64,000 nucleotides of DNA from CAYWMD01 sp964458575 (GTDB taxonomy: Bacteria; Verrucomicrobiota; Verrucomicrobiia; Limisphaerales; JADLHS01): assembly GCA_964458575.1 (NCBI GenBank), contig CAYWMD010000007.1, forward strand, positions 124,001 to 188,000, in the 5' to 3' direction. How positions within the stretch are numbered: position 1 is the first letter of the stretch; each line of letters starts with the position of its first letter. A program made the translations under genes and the position numbers. A model generated the notes under the pieces. The model made no database searches. It was not told where the DNA came from and saw only the letters and a program-made list of their open reading frames with translations. This document shows, one piece after another, positions 8,796 to 17,802 of the stretch.

Positions 8796-10589
8796 ATGAA
8801 CTCGAAGCACACTTGGACCTGGGTTGCCGTGGCGGCGCTGTTGTTCGCCTTCATCTTTTTTTTCGAGCGCCACTGGCGGAAGCCCGAACCCGGTCCGCAA
8901 CCGATCCTGCCCTGGCTCAAACCCGCCGCTGTGACCAGCATTCAGGTCTATCCCGCAGGCCAGCCCGGCCTGCGCGCGGAACACACCAACGGCAACTGGG
9001 TTCTCACCGAGCCGATCCGCTATCCCGCGCAGGCCACCAGTATCGAAGCGCTGCTGGAGGCCCTGCAAACGCTCTTCCCCGCCGCCCCGCCGCTCACGGC
9101 CCGCGAGTTGCGCCGTCACCCCGGTGCCGAAACCGAATACGGCCTCGAAAACCCGCAGGCGTCGCTGGTAATCCAACAGGACAATGACCGCCGGCAGATC
9201 CGGTTTGGCGCGTTGACGGCCCCGGGCGACCAGGTTTTCATGCGCGTCGTCGGGGTCGAGGACATCTACATCGCAGACGCGGGAATCCTGAAGTTCGTTC
9301 CCCGCGGCACCAACGTCTGGCGCGACACGGTTTTCGTGCCGCTGCCTTCGCTTGATTTTGACCGGCTGATCCTCACCAATGCCGCCAGCGTCAGCGTCAT
9401 CGAACTGCAACGCGATGGAACCAACCACCTTTGGCGCATGACGCGGCCGTTGCGCGCCCGGGCCAGCAATCCCGACATGCTCGAGTTCCTTCAACAACTC
9501 CAGAACCTCCAAGTGGTGCAATTCGTCACGGATGATCCGGCGCCCGACCTGGAGCCGTTCGGTTTGCAGCCGGCCACGCTGGGGCTCACGCTCGCCCGCG
9601 GCACCAACACCGTGGCCCAACTGTTCTTTGGCAAGACCAACAGCACCGGCCAGGTTTTTGCGCGGCGTCAAGGGGTACCCGGCGTGGTGACGGTTGCCCC
9701 CGAATTGCCCACCACGCTGTTACAATTGAATTTTAATGATTTTCGCGACCGCCACCTCGTGGCGCTGCCTTCCGCACCGGGGCCGGTCGAGGTGCGTGGC
9801 CCCGAACCATACACCCTCCTGCCGCAAACTAATGGCTGGCGAATGACGCCCGCTGATTTTCCGGTGGATGCCGGGCTCGTGAAGGAATTCCTGACCTCGC
9901 TGGCCGGCTTCGAGATCGAATTCTACAACAGCGCCGTCACCGAGGCGGATTTGCACACCAACGGTTTGATTGCCCCTGCGCGCGAGATCACGCTGCGATC
10001 ACCGGGGTTGCCCGGCGGGAGCAACGCCGTGCTGGCGCAGCTCGCGTTCGGTGTCACGAACAACAACCGGGTCCTGGTTGCGCGCACGGATGAGGAAACC
10101 ATGATTTACGCGCTCAAGCTGGCCGACTTCGAGCAACTGCCCTGGTCCAACTGGCAATTGCGCGACCGGCGCATCTGGAATTTCGACGCGGCGGACGTGG
10201 CCCGGATCGTGATGCAGCAGGCCGGGAAGACCCGCATCGTCCGGCGGCTCGGCACCAACTCATGGGCGCTCGCCCCCGGTTCGCAGGGCATCATCAACAG
10301 CTTCGCCATCGAGGAAAGCGCGCATCGCTTTGGCCAGCTGGCTGCGACGCTGTGGACGCAACGTGCGGCGAAAGATCTGAACCGCTATGGCATCAACGCC
10401 CACACCCTGTCCCTGACGTTTGAATTGAAAAACGGAGAGAATTACACGGTCACCTTCGGGGATGTTTCGCCGGCGCGTTACCCTTACGCCGCGTTGACCC
10501 TCGACAAGGAAACCTGGGTGTTTGAAGTTCCCCTGGGGACTTACGCGAACGTGCCGATCTATCTCACTCCCACGTCGAACACCCCTTGA
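8796..10589 (+). CDS. DUF4340 domain-containing membrane-anchored protein
   Basis: 597 residues from the ATG at 8796; an ATG at 8766 would add 10 polar residues. One N-terminal membrane helix (WVAVAALLFAFIFFF) is followed by a long extracytoplasmic region. The DUF4340 pattern is clear: 'I.V.......l...NG.W.LTEPIRYPA....I..LL..L..L', 'YGLENPQASLVI', 'FGALTAPGDQVFMRV...IYIAD'. In other bacteria this domain sits beside Gld-type ABC transporters; here no such transporter is adjacent. The next gene begins one base after the stop. Function is unknown; cell-envelope localisation is the safe statement. Confidence 0.8.
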   Translation: MNSKHTWTWVAVAALLFAFIFFFERHWRKPEPGPQPILPWLKPAAVTSIQVYPAGQPGLRAEHTNGNWVLTEPIRYPAQATSIEALLEALQTLFPAAPPLTARELRRHPGAETEYGLENPQASLVIQQDNDRRQIRFGALTAPGDQVFMRVVGVEDIYIADAGILKFVPRGTNVWRDTVFVPLPSLDFDRLILTNAASVSVIELQRDGTNHLWRMTRPLRARASNPDMLEFLQQLQNLQVVQFVTDDPAPDLEPFGLQPATLGLTLARGTNTVAQLFFGKTNSTGQVFARRQGVPGVVTVAPELPTTLLQLNFNDFRDRHLVALPSAPGPVEVRGPEPYTLLPQTNGWRMTPADFPVDAGLVKEFLTSLAGFEIEFYNSAVTEADLHTNGLIAPAREITLRSPGLPGGSNAVLAQLAFGVTNNNRVLVARTDEETMIYALKLADFEQLPWSNWQLRDRRIWNFDAADVARIVMQQAGKTRIVRRLGTNSWALAPGSQGIINSFAIEESAHRFGQLAATLWTQRAAKDLNRYGINAHTLSLTFELKNGENYTVTFGDVSPARYPYAALTLDKETWVFEVPLGTYANVPIYLTPTSNTP

Positions 10590-10590
10590 G

Positions 10591-13500
10591 ATGGCCGCGC
10601 AACCCCAGAGGCGTCTTTGGCGAATCGTGCGCTTGGTCTGGCGCGGCTGTCGCATCGCCGTGTGGCTGCTCATTCTCGCGCTCCTCCTCGGGCTGCTNNN
10701 NNNNNNNNNNNNNNNNNNNNNNNNNNNNNNNNNNNNNNNNNNNNNNNNNNNNNNNNNNNNNNNNNNNNNNNNNNNNNNNNNNNNNNNNNNNNNNNNNGGC
10801 TGCTCATTCTCGCGCTCCTCCTCGGGCTGCTGTATTTCAACCGCGTCGGCCTGCCGGATTTTGCGAAACGCCCGCTGCTGGCCCAACTGCGCGCGCGCGG
10901 ACTCGACCTCGAAATGTCCCGGCTGAAATTGCGGTTCTACCGCGGGCTGGTGGCCGAGGAGGTGCGCTTTGGCCATGCCGGACGGCCCGCCGGTCCCCGC
11001 CTCACCGCCCGGACCGTTGACGTCAACCTCAACTACCGTGCCCTGCTTCAGCGGGAATTGCAGGTCAAGTCCGTGCTCTTGAATCAAGGCCGCCTGACCT
11101 GGCCGATCAGCGACCCCAACCGGACCCAACGGGAACTCGTCGTCGAAAAAATCCAGGCACGCCTGCGCCTGCTGCCGGGCGATGAATGGGCGCTTGATGA
11201 ATTTCACGCCGCCTTCGCCGGGGCGGACTTCACGGTCGCCGGTGTCCTCACCAATGCCTCTGCCATTCGCGAATGGCCGCTGCTTCAAGGCCGGGTCGCG
11301 GCAGCCGAAACGGAACGGCGCTTGCGCCGTTTTGCCGACGCGCTCGAACAGATTCATTTCGCCGCGCGGCCCGAGTTGCGGCTGGTCATCAACGGCGACG
11401 CCCGCGATTTGCAGAGCTTCACCGGGCATCTTTCGCTCTCCGCGCCGGACGCCGATACGCCATGGGGCCGGCTGACGCGCGGGGACTTTGGCGTGCGACT
11501 ATTGCGGGCGAACCGCTCGCAGCCCGCGCGCGCCGAACTCAGTTTGCAGGCCGATGACGCGCAAACGCCCTGGGCCAGCATCGGCGGACTGGACCTGACC
11601 CTGTGGTTCGATTCGCCCGCGGGCCGGACCAACATCGTGGACGCTCGCCTCTCGGCCCGCGCCGCGAGTGTCGCCACGCAATGGACGAGCGTCACCAATG
11701 TGCAGTTCGCGGCCGGCTGGGTTCATGCGCTCACCAATGCCATTCCTTTGTCCGGCCACGGCGAACTCAGCGCGGCGTTCATCACCACGCCGTTGGTGGC
11801 CGGACGCGAGTTCCGCCTGAGCGCGACGCTGTTCACACCGGCGGACCCGCCGCCCGCCGATGCCGCCTGGGCCTGGTGGACCAACCTGCAGCCGTATCAT
11901 CTGGACTGGCAGTGCGAACTGTCACAGCCCGACAATGAAAAGTTGAACGCCAACCGGATCGCCTGCGCCGGTTCCTGGCGCGCGCCGGACCTGACCGTCA
12001 CCAACCTGCACGCGGATTTTGCCGAGGGATCGCTCACCGCCCGCCTGGCCTTGAACGTCGCTTCCCGGGCGGCCCGGTTCGATCTCACCAGCGGTTTCGA
12101 CGCGCAAAAGCTGAAACCGTTGCTGCCCGAACTGGCGCGGCGCTGGCTCGAACGCTTCACCTGGCGGCATCCGCCGGCGGTTGCCGGGGGCGGGGCGGTC
12201 ATCCTCCCCGCGTGGACCAACCGCCAGCCGGACTGGCCGGGCGAAGTGCTGCCCACGCTGTGGCTGGCCGGCCGGTTCGCCGTCACCAACGGCACGTATC
12301 TCGGCCTGGCGGCAGATTGGGCCACTTCACATTTTTCGTATTCAAACCGGGTCTGGCATTTGCCCGACCTCGAAGTGGGCCGGCCCGAAGGCCGCGTCCG
12401 GCTCACGCACATGGATAATGAGCTTACCCGGAATTATTACTGGCGCATCCACAGCACGGTGGACGTGAATGCCGTGCGGCCCCGGCTCAGTGATAAAGCC
12501 CGGCAGGGTCTGGACCTCGTCGGCTTTTCGCAGCCGCCCACGATTGAAGGCGAACTCTGGGGGCGTTCGCATGAACCCGACCGCATCGGTTTCCGGGGCC
12601 GGCTGACGATGACCAACTTTTCCTTCCGCGGCGAAACTGCGAACTGGGTGGAATTCTCGGCGCGTTACACGAATCGCGTGCTCGAATTCCTCGACCCGCG
12701 CCTGCTGCGCGGTGACCAATCGCTGTCCGCCGCGGGCGTCACCGTGGATTTCAACACGCAACGCGTTTACTTCACCAACGGGTTCAGCACCGCCGAACCC
12801 ATGGTGGTCGCGCGCGCCATTGGGCCGGACATCGGCAACACGCTCGCTCCCTACGTCTTCACCCAACCGCCGCACGTGCGCGTCCACGGCTACGCGCCGT
12901 TGCACGGGTCGCGCGACGCCGACCTGCGCTTCGCGGTGGACGGCGGCCCGTTCGCGTGGTGGAAGTTCAAATTGCCGCAGGTCGCCGCCGAGGTCCGCTG
13001 GCTGGGCGACACCTTGACGCTGACCAACGTGCAGGCGGATTTTTACGGCGGCATGGCGATCGGGTCCGCGCATTTTGATTTCACGCCGGCCCGCGGGACG
13101 GATTTTGATTTCATCCTGGGCTTGACCAACGCCGACCTGCCGTTGCTCCTCGCCGATTTGTCGTCGCGCACGAACCGGCTCGAGGGCCGGATCGGCGGCG
13201 CGCTCGTCATCACCCGCGCCAATTCGGAGGACCTCCGTTCCTGGACCGGCTCGGGGCGCGTGCGGTTGCGCGATGGCTTCCTGTGGGAGGTGCCCATCTT
13301 CGGCGTGTTGTCGCGGCCGCTCGACGCCATGATTCCCGGTGTGGCCACCACCCGTTTCTCCGATGCCTCGGCACGGTTCAACCTCGCCAGCGGCGTGATT
13401 TCCACCGACCGGCTGGAAATGCGCTCCCCCGCCATGCGGCTGCAATACGACGGCACGGTGGACTTTGATGACCGGGTGGACATGCGCGTGGAGGCCGAGC

Positions 13501-13733
13501 CTTTGCGCGACGCGTGGGTGATCGGCCGCATTGTCAGCTACGCCCTCTGGCCGGTGAGCAAGCTGTTTCAATACCGCATCACCGGCACGCTCGACGAGCC
13601 GCGGAGCGAACCGGTTTACATCCCCAAGATGCTCTTCCTGCCGCTGCACCCCTTCCGCACGCTGGAGAATTTGTTCAACCCCGACGCCGGCAAAACCAAC
13701 GCGCCGCCGGTGTACCAGGAAATTCCGGAGTAA
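10591..13733 (+). CDS. AsmA-like/DUF3971-type envelope protein, interrupted by a scaffold gap
   Basis: The ATG at 10591 follows the DUF4340 stop by one base. The reading frame enters a 100-N gap at 10698. The 34 bases before the gap recur exactly after it, and collapsing the 134 extra positions restores one frame, giving a protein of 1,002 residues. Residues 20-40 form a membrane helix. The rest is a very long periplasmic beta-rich region ending in an AsmA-like C-terminal domain ('GxVRLRDGFLWEVPIFGVLSRPLDAMIP', 'MRSPAMRLQYDGTVDFDDRVDMRVEAEPLRD', 'YRITGTLDEPR'). AsmA-like proteins are linked to outer-membrane lipid transport. That link is family knowledge, not seen here. Confidence 0.8.
10664..10831. 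other. Scaffold gap of 100 N with an unmerged 34-bp contig overlap
   Basis: Exactly 100 Ns (10698-10797) are flanked by identical 34-base ends, 10664-10697 and 10798-10831. This is what a scaffolder leaves when two contigs overlap by too little to be merged. Removing 134 positions restores the AsmA-like reading frame, so no real sequence is likely to be missing. Confidence 0.9.
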
Positions 13734-13798
13734 TCCTGCGCGGGCTCGCCGGACCCGAACCCGGCCCTCACCCCGTGGAACTTGATGACGCTGGTTTA

Positions 13799-14131
13799 CT
13801 ACTTCAAACGGGTGAGCTTGGCGTCATCTCGATAGCTCGCTCTGAAATAAAACACTACCGCCAACGACGAAAGAAACGCGATCGCCGCTGCGTATGATGA
13901 CACGAAAAGAACTGGCGTCCAGAACCCACCCTTGTGGTCACTCCATCGCTCTGGATGAAACAAGTCTCCCCGTCCCGCATAGAGCATGGCGCCGCACACA
14001 GTAACACCCACACCCAGCAAAAGCAGATGCCAGCCCGGGCGACGATGGCGAACAGAAGCGCGCCGGCAACCGATGCCGGTGAAGGCGGCCCCAGATGCCG
14101 CCGCAATAACGCAGAAAATAAAAATCTTCAT
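13799..14131 (-). CDS. Small hypothetical membrane protein
   Basis: 110 residues from the ATG at 14131; a GTG two codons upstream is also possible. Three hydrophobic stretches are visible: about residues 2-20 (IFIFCVIAAASGAAFTGIG), 33-52 (WHLLLLGVGVTVCGAMLYAG) and 70-95 (TPVLFVSSYAAAIAFLSSLAVVFYF). The tail is basic. It is convergent with the AsmA-like gene, whose stop lies 65 bases away. I do not recognise the family. Shadow reading frames overlap it, but the clean three-helix pattern supports this one. Confidence 0.55.
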   Translation of the reverse strand: MKIFIFCVIAAASGAAFTGIGCRRASVRHRRPGWHLLLLGVGVTVCGAMLYAGRGDLFHPERWSDHKGGFWTPVLFVSSYAAAIAFLSSLAVVFYFRASYRDDAKLTRLK

Positions 14132-14423
14132 ACGCACTCAAAGCGGCCTGCACCCAAGCTGGCATGAATGTTGGCCAGCGCCGCGGCGGCGGCAACTTGA
14201 ACAATAGGAAAAACCATGACTCCAACACCGGGGTTTTGACCAACACTCATGCCGCAGCCAACCTCACCACAACCACCCCCCAACGCGCAAGCGCCAAATC
14301 CGTCCCCACCGCAATCCGAGCGCCGCCTGCCGGGCATTGATCAGCACGCCGAAAACCTGCGCAGCGAGCCTTGTGCTGAACTTTGAGCTTTGAGTTGCGG
14401 GGGGGTCGCGTTAAGGTCGGGTC

Positions 14424-14894
14424 ATGCGCAGCCGGCTTTCCGCCATCGTAATGCTTTTCTTTCTGGCCGCGACGCTTTCCGCCAGCGCCGCCACGGGCCG
14501 GGTCATCAAAGTCCTGCCGCAATATCTCGACCTCAAGGGCCGGGCTTCGCTCTCGCCGAGCCTCTACGACCGCGATGCATATCAGGCGCAATTGCGGAAG
14601 CATCCCGAGCAACGTTCGGGGCTGAGCATGAACGTGAACTGGCGCGGGCGCGCGGCTGCGGGCACGACGCTGAAGTTGCGCGCCGAACTGCGCGGCACGG
14701 TCAAGGGTGATCTGCCCAGCCAGACCACGTTCGAGCAAGCGGTGAAGGTCGGCAAATCCGGCGTCGGTTCCGGCTGGGTCAAACTCACGTTGTCCGGCGA
14801 GGATTACCGGAAACTCGGCGAGGTCACCGCCTGGCGTGTCTCGCTCTGGAACGGCGACCAGTTCGTGGCCGAGCAGAAATCATTTCTATGGTGA
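14424..14894 (+). CDS. Secreted hypothetical protein
   Basis: 156 residues. Residues 1-23 (MRSRLSAIVMLFFLAATLSASAA) are a signal peptide. The mature part is a small beta-rich domain ('GRVIKVLPQYLDLKGRASLSPSLYDRDAYQAQLR', 'GTTLKLRAELRG', 'GSGWVKLTLSGEDYRKLGEVTAWRVSLW'). It overlaps the next gene by 7 bases, so the two are probably translated together and may act together at the envelope. No named domain is recognised. Its beta-sandwich-like pattern could be a ligand-binding or partner-binding domain, but that is a guess. Confidence 0.7.
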   Translation: MRSRLSAIVMLFFLAATLSASAATGRVIKVLPQYLDLKGRASLSPSLYDRDAYQAQLRKHPEQRSGLSMNVNWRGRAAAGTTLKLRAELRGTVKGDLPSQTTFEQAVKVGKSGVGSGWVKLTLSGEDYRKLGEVTAWRVSLWNGDQFVAEQKSFLW

Positions 14895-16450
14895 CTCGGG
14901 CCTTCTTCGTCCTGCCTCCGCCGATGCGGATGGGCGCGCTCGGCTTCGCGCTGCTGATGGCCGTGTCGCTGCCCGCGTGGGCGGCACTGAATTATCAACC
15001 GGGCGACACGTTGGCCGCCGACCTCCTCGCGCCAAAGCAAATGATCGTGGTTGACCCGGAAGGCACAGCGGTGTTGCAGGAAAAGGAGGCGGTGAAGGTT
15101 CCGGCCATCCTTCTGTATCACCCGGAGGTCGCGGACCAGGTCGAGCAAAGCTTCCGCGCGAAGTACCACCTGGTGCGCAGCAATTTTTTCGCGGCGATGA
15201 GCGAGGTGTACCAGCGCAAGCGGCTCAACCGGCAATGGCTCGGCTCGACGCGCTTCAAGACGCTTACCACCACTTTCAAACGGCAACATGGGGCGTTTCC
15301 GGAATTGACGAACCTGATGACGTTCTGGGCGGTGGGCGACGCGGACGCGGCGGAGGCGGTGGAAAATGATCTGGTTTCGCGTCTGCGCGAGGCGATGCAG
15401 CGTTACATCCGGGACGATACACTGCCGCCGGAGGTCAAACTCGGCCAGCACCTGCGGCTCGTCACAGCCACCAATCTGGTTGAGCCCTTGACGCTGGAAC
15501 TGGTGCAAAAGCGCGGCACGATGATACACCGCACCAACTTCACGACCTTGAGCCGCGCGCGTCAGGAGTTTCAGCCGTCGCTCGCCAAGCCGGAGCGGGC
15601 GCAGGCCAAGTTTCTGGCGGCATTCCTCCGGCCCAATTGCAGCTTGGAGGCCGGTTTGACCCTGCAGGCCCGCAGCAACCGGGTGGAATCGCTCTATGTG
15701 GCCGACCGTTACGAGCCCGGGCAGGTCATCGCCCGCCGCGGGCAGAAGGTGGACGCAAAAATCCTGGCGGCGGTGGAACAGTTGAAGTCGCTCGAGCCGG
15801 CAACCCCGCCGGAACAGCCGTTGGCAAAACCCGAACCGGCGCCGGTGGCGGGGTCCGACCAACTGAATCCCTGGTTCTGGGCCGGCGCGGCCGCGTTGGC
15901 GCTGGCCGGTTTGATTCTGGGCGGCTGGAAGCGGTTGATCCATCGGAAGCGGTCATCGCTGCTGCCCGCGCGGGTGGCGGGCGGGGGCGCCGCCGCCGCG
16001 ATCATTGCCTGCCCGTCGTGCGACGAAAACATCGTCATCCCCAGCGAAGCGGTGGAGAATCTGGCGGCGCACACGTCGGCGTGGTCGCGCCGGGAGTTGA
16101 CCGGCAACGAGGCCGAACGGGCGCAGGCCGCCCTCCGCGCCGGCGTCCTCCCGCATCTGGCGGAATGGCTCAAGAAGAAGTTTGTGCGCCGGCTGGTGTC
16201 GGAGCGGTCGCAGATGCTGGATGCGCAGCAATCGGCCACGGCGGAGCTGGCGGAACTCGAACGGCGGCTGGACGAGTTGCACGCGCCGTTGCAGGAGCGG
16301 CTGCACGCCTACGAAAAACGCATCGTCGAGCTGGAACAAATGCTCGCGGCGAAGGGCGAGGAAAACCGGGAACTGCTCCGGGCGAAAATTCAAATGACGC
16401 GTCAGCAACTCGAGGCCGCCCGGGCGAAGAACCGGTTGGAGTACAATTAG
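14888..16450 (+). CDS. Orphan 7TMR-HDED-type extracellular domain fused to one TM helix and a coiled coil
   Basis: 520 residues. A signal/TM helix (about 14-33) leads to a 280-residue extracytoplasmic domain. It begins YQPGDTLAADLLAPKQMIVVD and ends AAFLRPNCSLEAGLTLQ...YEPGQVIARRGQKVDAKILAAV. Both ends match the HDED domain normally found on 7TM-HD phosphodiesterases such as the c-di-AMP hydrolase PgpH. Here it is followed by a single helix (about 332-350), a CPSC pair and a cytoplasmic coiled coil (about 410-515) instead of the seven-helix bundle and HD domain. The gene overlaps its upstream neighbour, implying coupling. A sensing or scaffolding role is inferred; no enzyme active site is visible. 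Confidence 0.7.
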   Translation: MVTRAFFVLPPPMRMGALGFALLMAVSLPAWAALNYQPGDTLAADLLAPKQMIVVDPEGTAVLQEKEAVKVPAILLYHPEVADQVEQSFRAKYHLVRSNFFAAMSEVYQRKRLNRQWLGSTRFKTLTTTFKRQHGAFPELTNLMTFWAVGDADAAEAVENDLVSRLREAMQRYIRDDTLPPEVKLGQHLRLVTATNLVEPLTLELVQKRGTMIHRTNFTTLSRARQEFQPSLAKPERAQAKFLAAFLRPNCSLEAGLTLQARSNRVESLYVADRYEPGQVIARRGQKVDAKILAAVEQLKSLEPATPPEQPLAKPEPAPVAGSDQLNPWFWAGAAALALAGLILGGWKRLIHRKRSSLLPARVAGGGAAAAIIACPSCDENIVIPSEAVENLAAHTSAWSRRELTGNEAERAQAALRAGVLPHLAEWLKKKFVRRLVSERSQMLDAQQSATAELAELERRLDELHAPLQERLHAYEKRIVELEQMLAAKGEENRELLRAKIQMTRQQLEAARAKNRLEYN

Positions 16451-16662
16451 CAGCGATCTTACCAATGCCCGAGCGCGGGTTTTAGCCCGCTTCAACGTGA
16501 GCACGTCAGTTGATGTGACGGCGACGATTCGCGGCCGCTGATGAATGGGTTAAACGCTCTCAGCAACCCGAACGTTGAGACCAAAGGCGGACGCGCTGCG
16601 CTATATGTTAGCGACGAACTGGCGAGCGGTGAGTCACCGGAAGTTGTGCGGACTGTAGGTCC
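16451..16662. other. Intergenic stretch with a short hairpin
   Basis: No gene seen. A small perfect hairpin (GCGGG at 16475-16479, CCCGC at 16486-16490) follows the HDED gene, without a T-run. The text around it resembles one arm of an inverted repeat, but I could not find a clean partner. Confidence 0.4.
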
Positions 16663-16944
16663 TCAGTCTGAATCAATTCCTTTCACCGCTCCTGTTTTCA
16701 TATCGACAATGGCAGATGACCTGACGAGATCAACCCAAAGGTCGCCTTTGTGAACTTGTAGTCCGCGAATGTTTCTTCCGCTCACGCGCGGGCTTGGATG
16801 CGCCCGTAATCCCTCGACGATATTGGTGGACCAAATAACTTTGTCAGCCTTGTCATGCAAGGTGACGATCTGTTTGTTTAAATCCACGTCGGCATATTGC
16901 CCTGATTTCTCGTCAACAATGGTCTTATACAGGTTGGTTGGCAC
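16663..16944 (-). CDS. Small hypothetical protein, in frame downstream of the rhodanese stop
   Basis: 93 residues from a GTG at 16944. The sequence (DVDLNKQIVTLHDKADKVIWSTNIVEG, NIRGLQVHKGDLWVDLVRSSAIVDMKTGAVKG) alternates beta-strand-like runs resembling two propeller blades, which supports a real coding sequence. It lies in the same frame as the rhodanese gene, only 12 bases beyond that gene's TAG at 16957-16959. It could be a separate short gene, the detached end of a longer protein, or a readthrough extension. Local GC is visibly lower than in the flanking genes. Family not recognised. Confidence 0.45.
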   Translation of the reverse strand: MPTNLYKTIVDEKSGQYADVDLNKQIVTLHDKADKVIWSTNIVEGLRAHPSPRVSGRNIRGLQVHKGDLWVDLVRSSAIVDMKTGAVKGIDSD

Positions 16945-16956
16945 TACGGGCTTTGG

Positions 16957-17541
16957 CTACGGCTGGGCCACCGTGCCTTCAAAGGCAATGCGGGGATCCT
17001 TGACGTTGACCAGTTCATTCAGCTCGTAAACGTTGTGATAGCCATAACCATACAGATTGATGTAGGTGGGAATGTTCAACGCCATCATGCGGGGCCTGGT
17101 TTGGGCCGCGAACTGCGTGGCCTCGGCGCGACCAGGCTGCGGCCGGGGCAGCGCAACCTTGGAGGCAAAGTCCACCTGATTGCCGTCGAAGTTGTTGTTG
17201 CAATAAATGAGAATCTTCGTCGCAAACGAGGGGATGACCTGCTTGAGATTGGCCTGGGTGAAGTCGGTGAAGCTCAGATGCTTTGCGCCTTTGACGTGGA
17301 GCCGCTCGTAACGAAACGTGGAACGGGAATCCAGGATGATGACGCCGGGCTCCTGGCTCATCTTTAGGAATGTGTTCAAATCAATCAGCCTGCGGGCGCG
17401 ATGCGCCTCGACCTCGGCCACCAGTTCCTTGAAATCCTCGAAGCTGACTTTGGCCTTGGGATAGTTCGTTTTGGTGGACTGCGCCGGCGCTGCGTTGGCC
17501 AGCGCGACCATGATGGAGAGGGCAATCAGTGTTGTTTTCAT
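16957..17541 (-). CDS. Secreted rhodanese-like domain protein
   Basis: 194 residues. The signal peptide is about 1-20 (MKTTLIALSIMVALANAAPA). The rhodanese fold runs from 'RRLIDLNTFLKMSQEPGVIILDSRS' to the active-site loop ILIYCNNNFDGNQ, with the catalytic cysteine at about residue 114. It therefore keeps the persulfide-carrying residue, unlike many inactive rhodanese-like proteins. The 'VIILDSRSTFRYERLHVKGAKHL' segment is the typical CH2A-type motif. The location would be periplasmic. Substrate is unknown. The end FEGTVAQP looks natural, so I regard the TAG as a true stop, with the caveat noted for the downstream frame. Confidence 0.8.
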   Translation of the reverse strand: MKTTLIALSIMVALANAAPAQSTKTNYPKAKVSFEDFKELVAEVEAHRARRLIDLNTFLKMSQEPGVIILDSRSTFRYERLHVKGAKHLSFTDFTQANLKQVIPSFATKILIYCNNNFDGNQVDFASKVALPRPQPGRAEATQFAAQTRPRMMALNIPTYINLYGYGYHNVYELNELVNVKDPRIAFEGTVAQP

Positions 17542-17802
17542 AGGTAGTGAGACGTGGATTTTTAGCAGATGCTCCCGCGCGGAGCAGCAATTAAGAATGA
17601 ATCCAAGGCGCTTGCGCTTTGGCGCTGGCTGAACGCTAATCGGGAAGTTCCCGCGCCTGTGGGCGGAGATCCAATGGCATCAGCGCGTCACCGGAATCAT
17701 CCGCGGGCGCGGAATTCCGGCCTTTGAATCAGACCTTTGGGCAATCTTGAATCTTTGCCACAGACAATGCGTCGAAGACTGCCGGATATTGCACCGGGCA
17801 AC

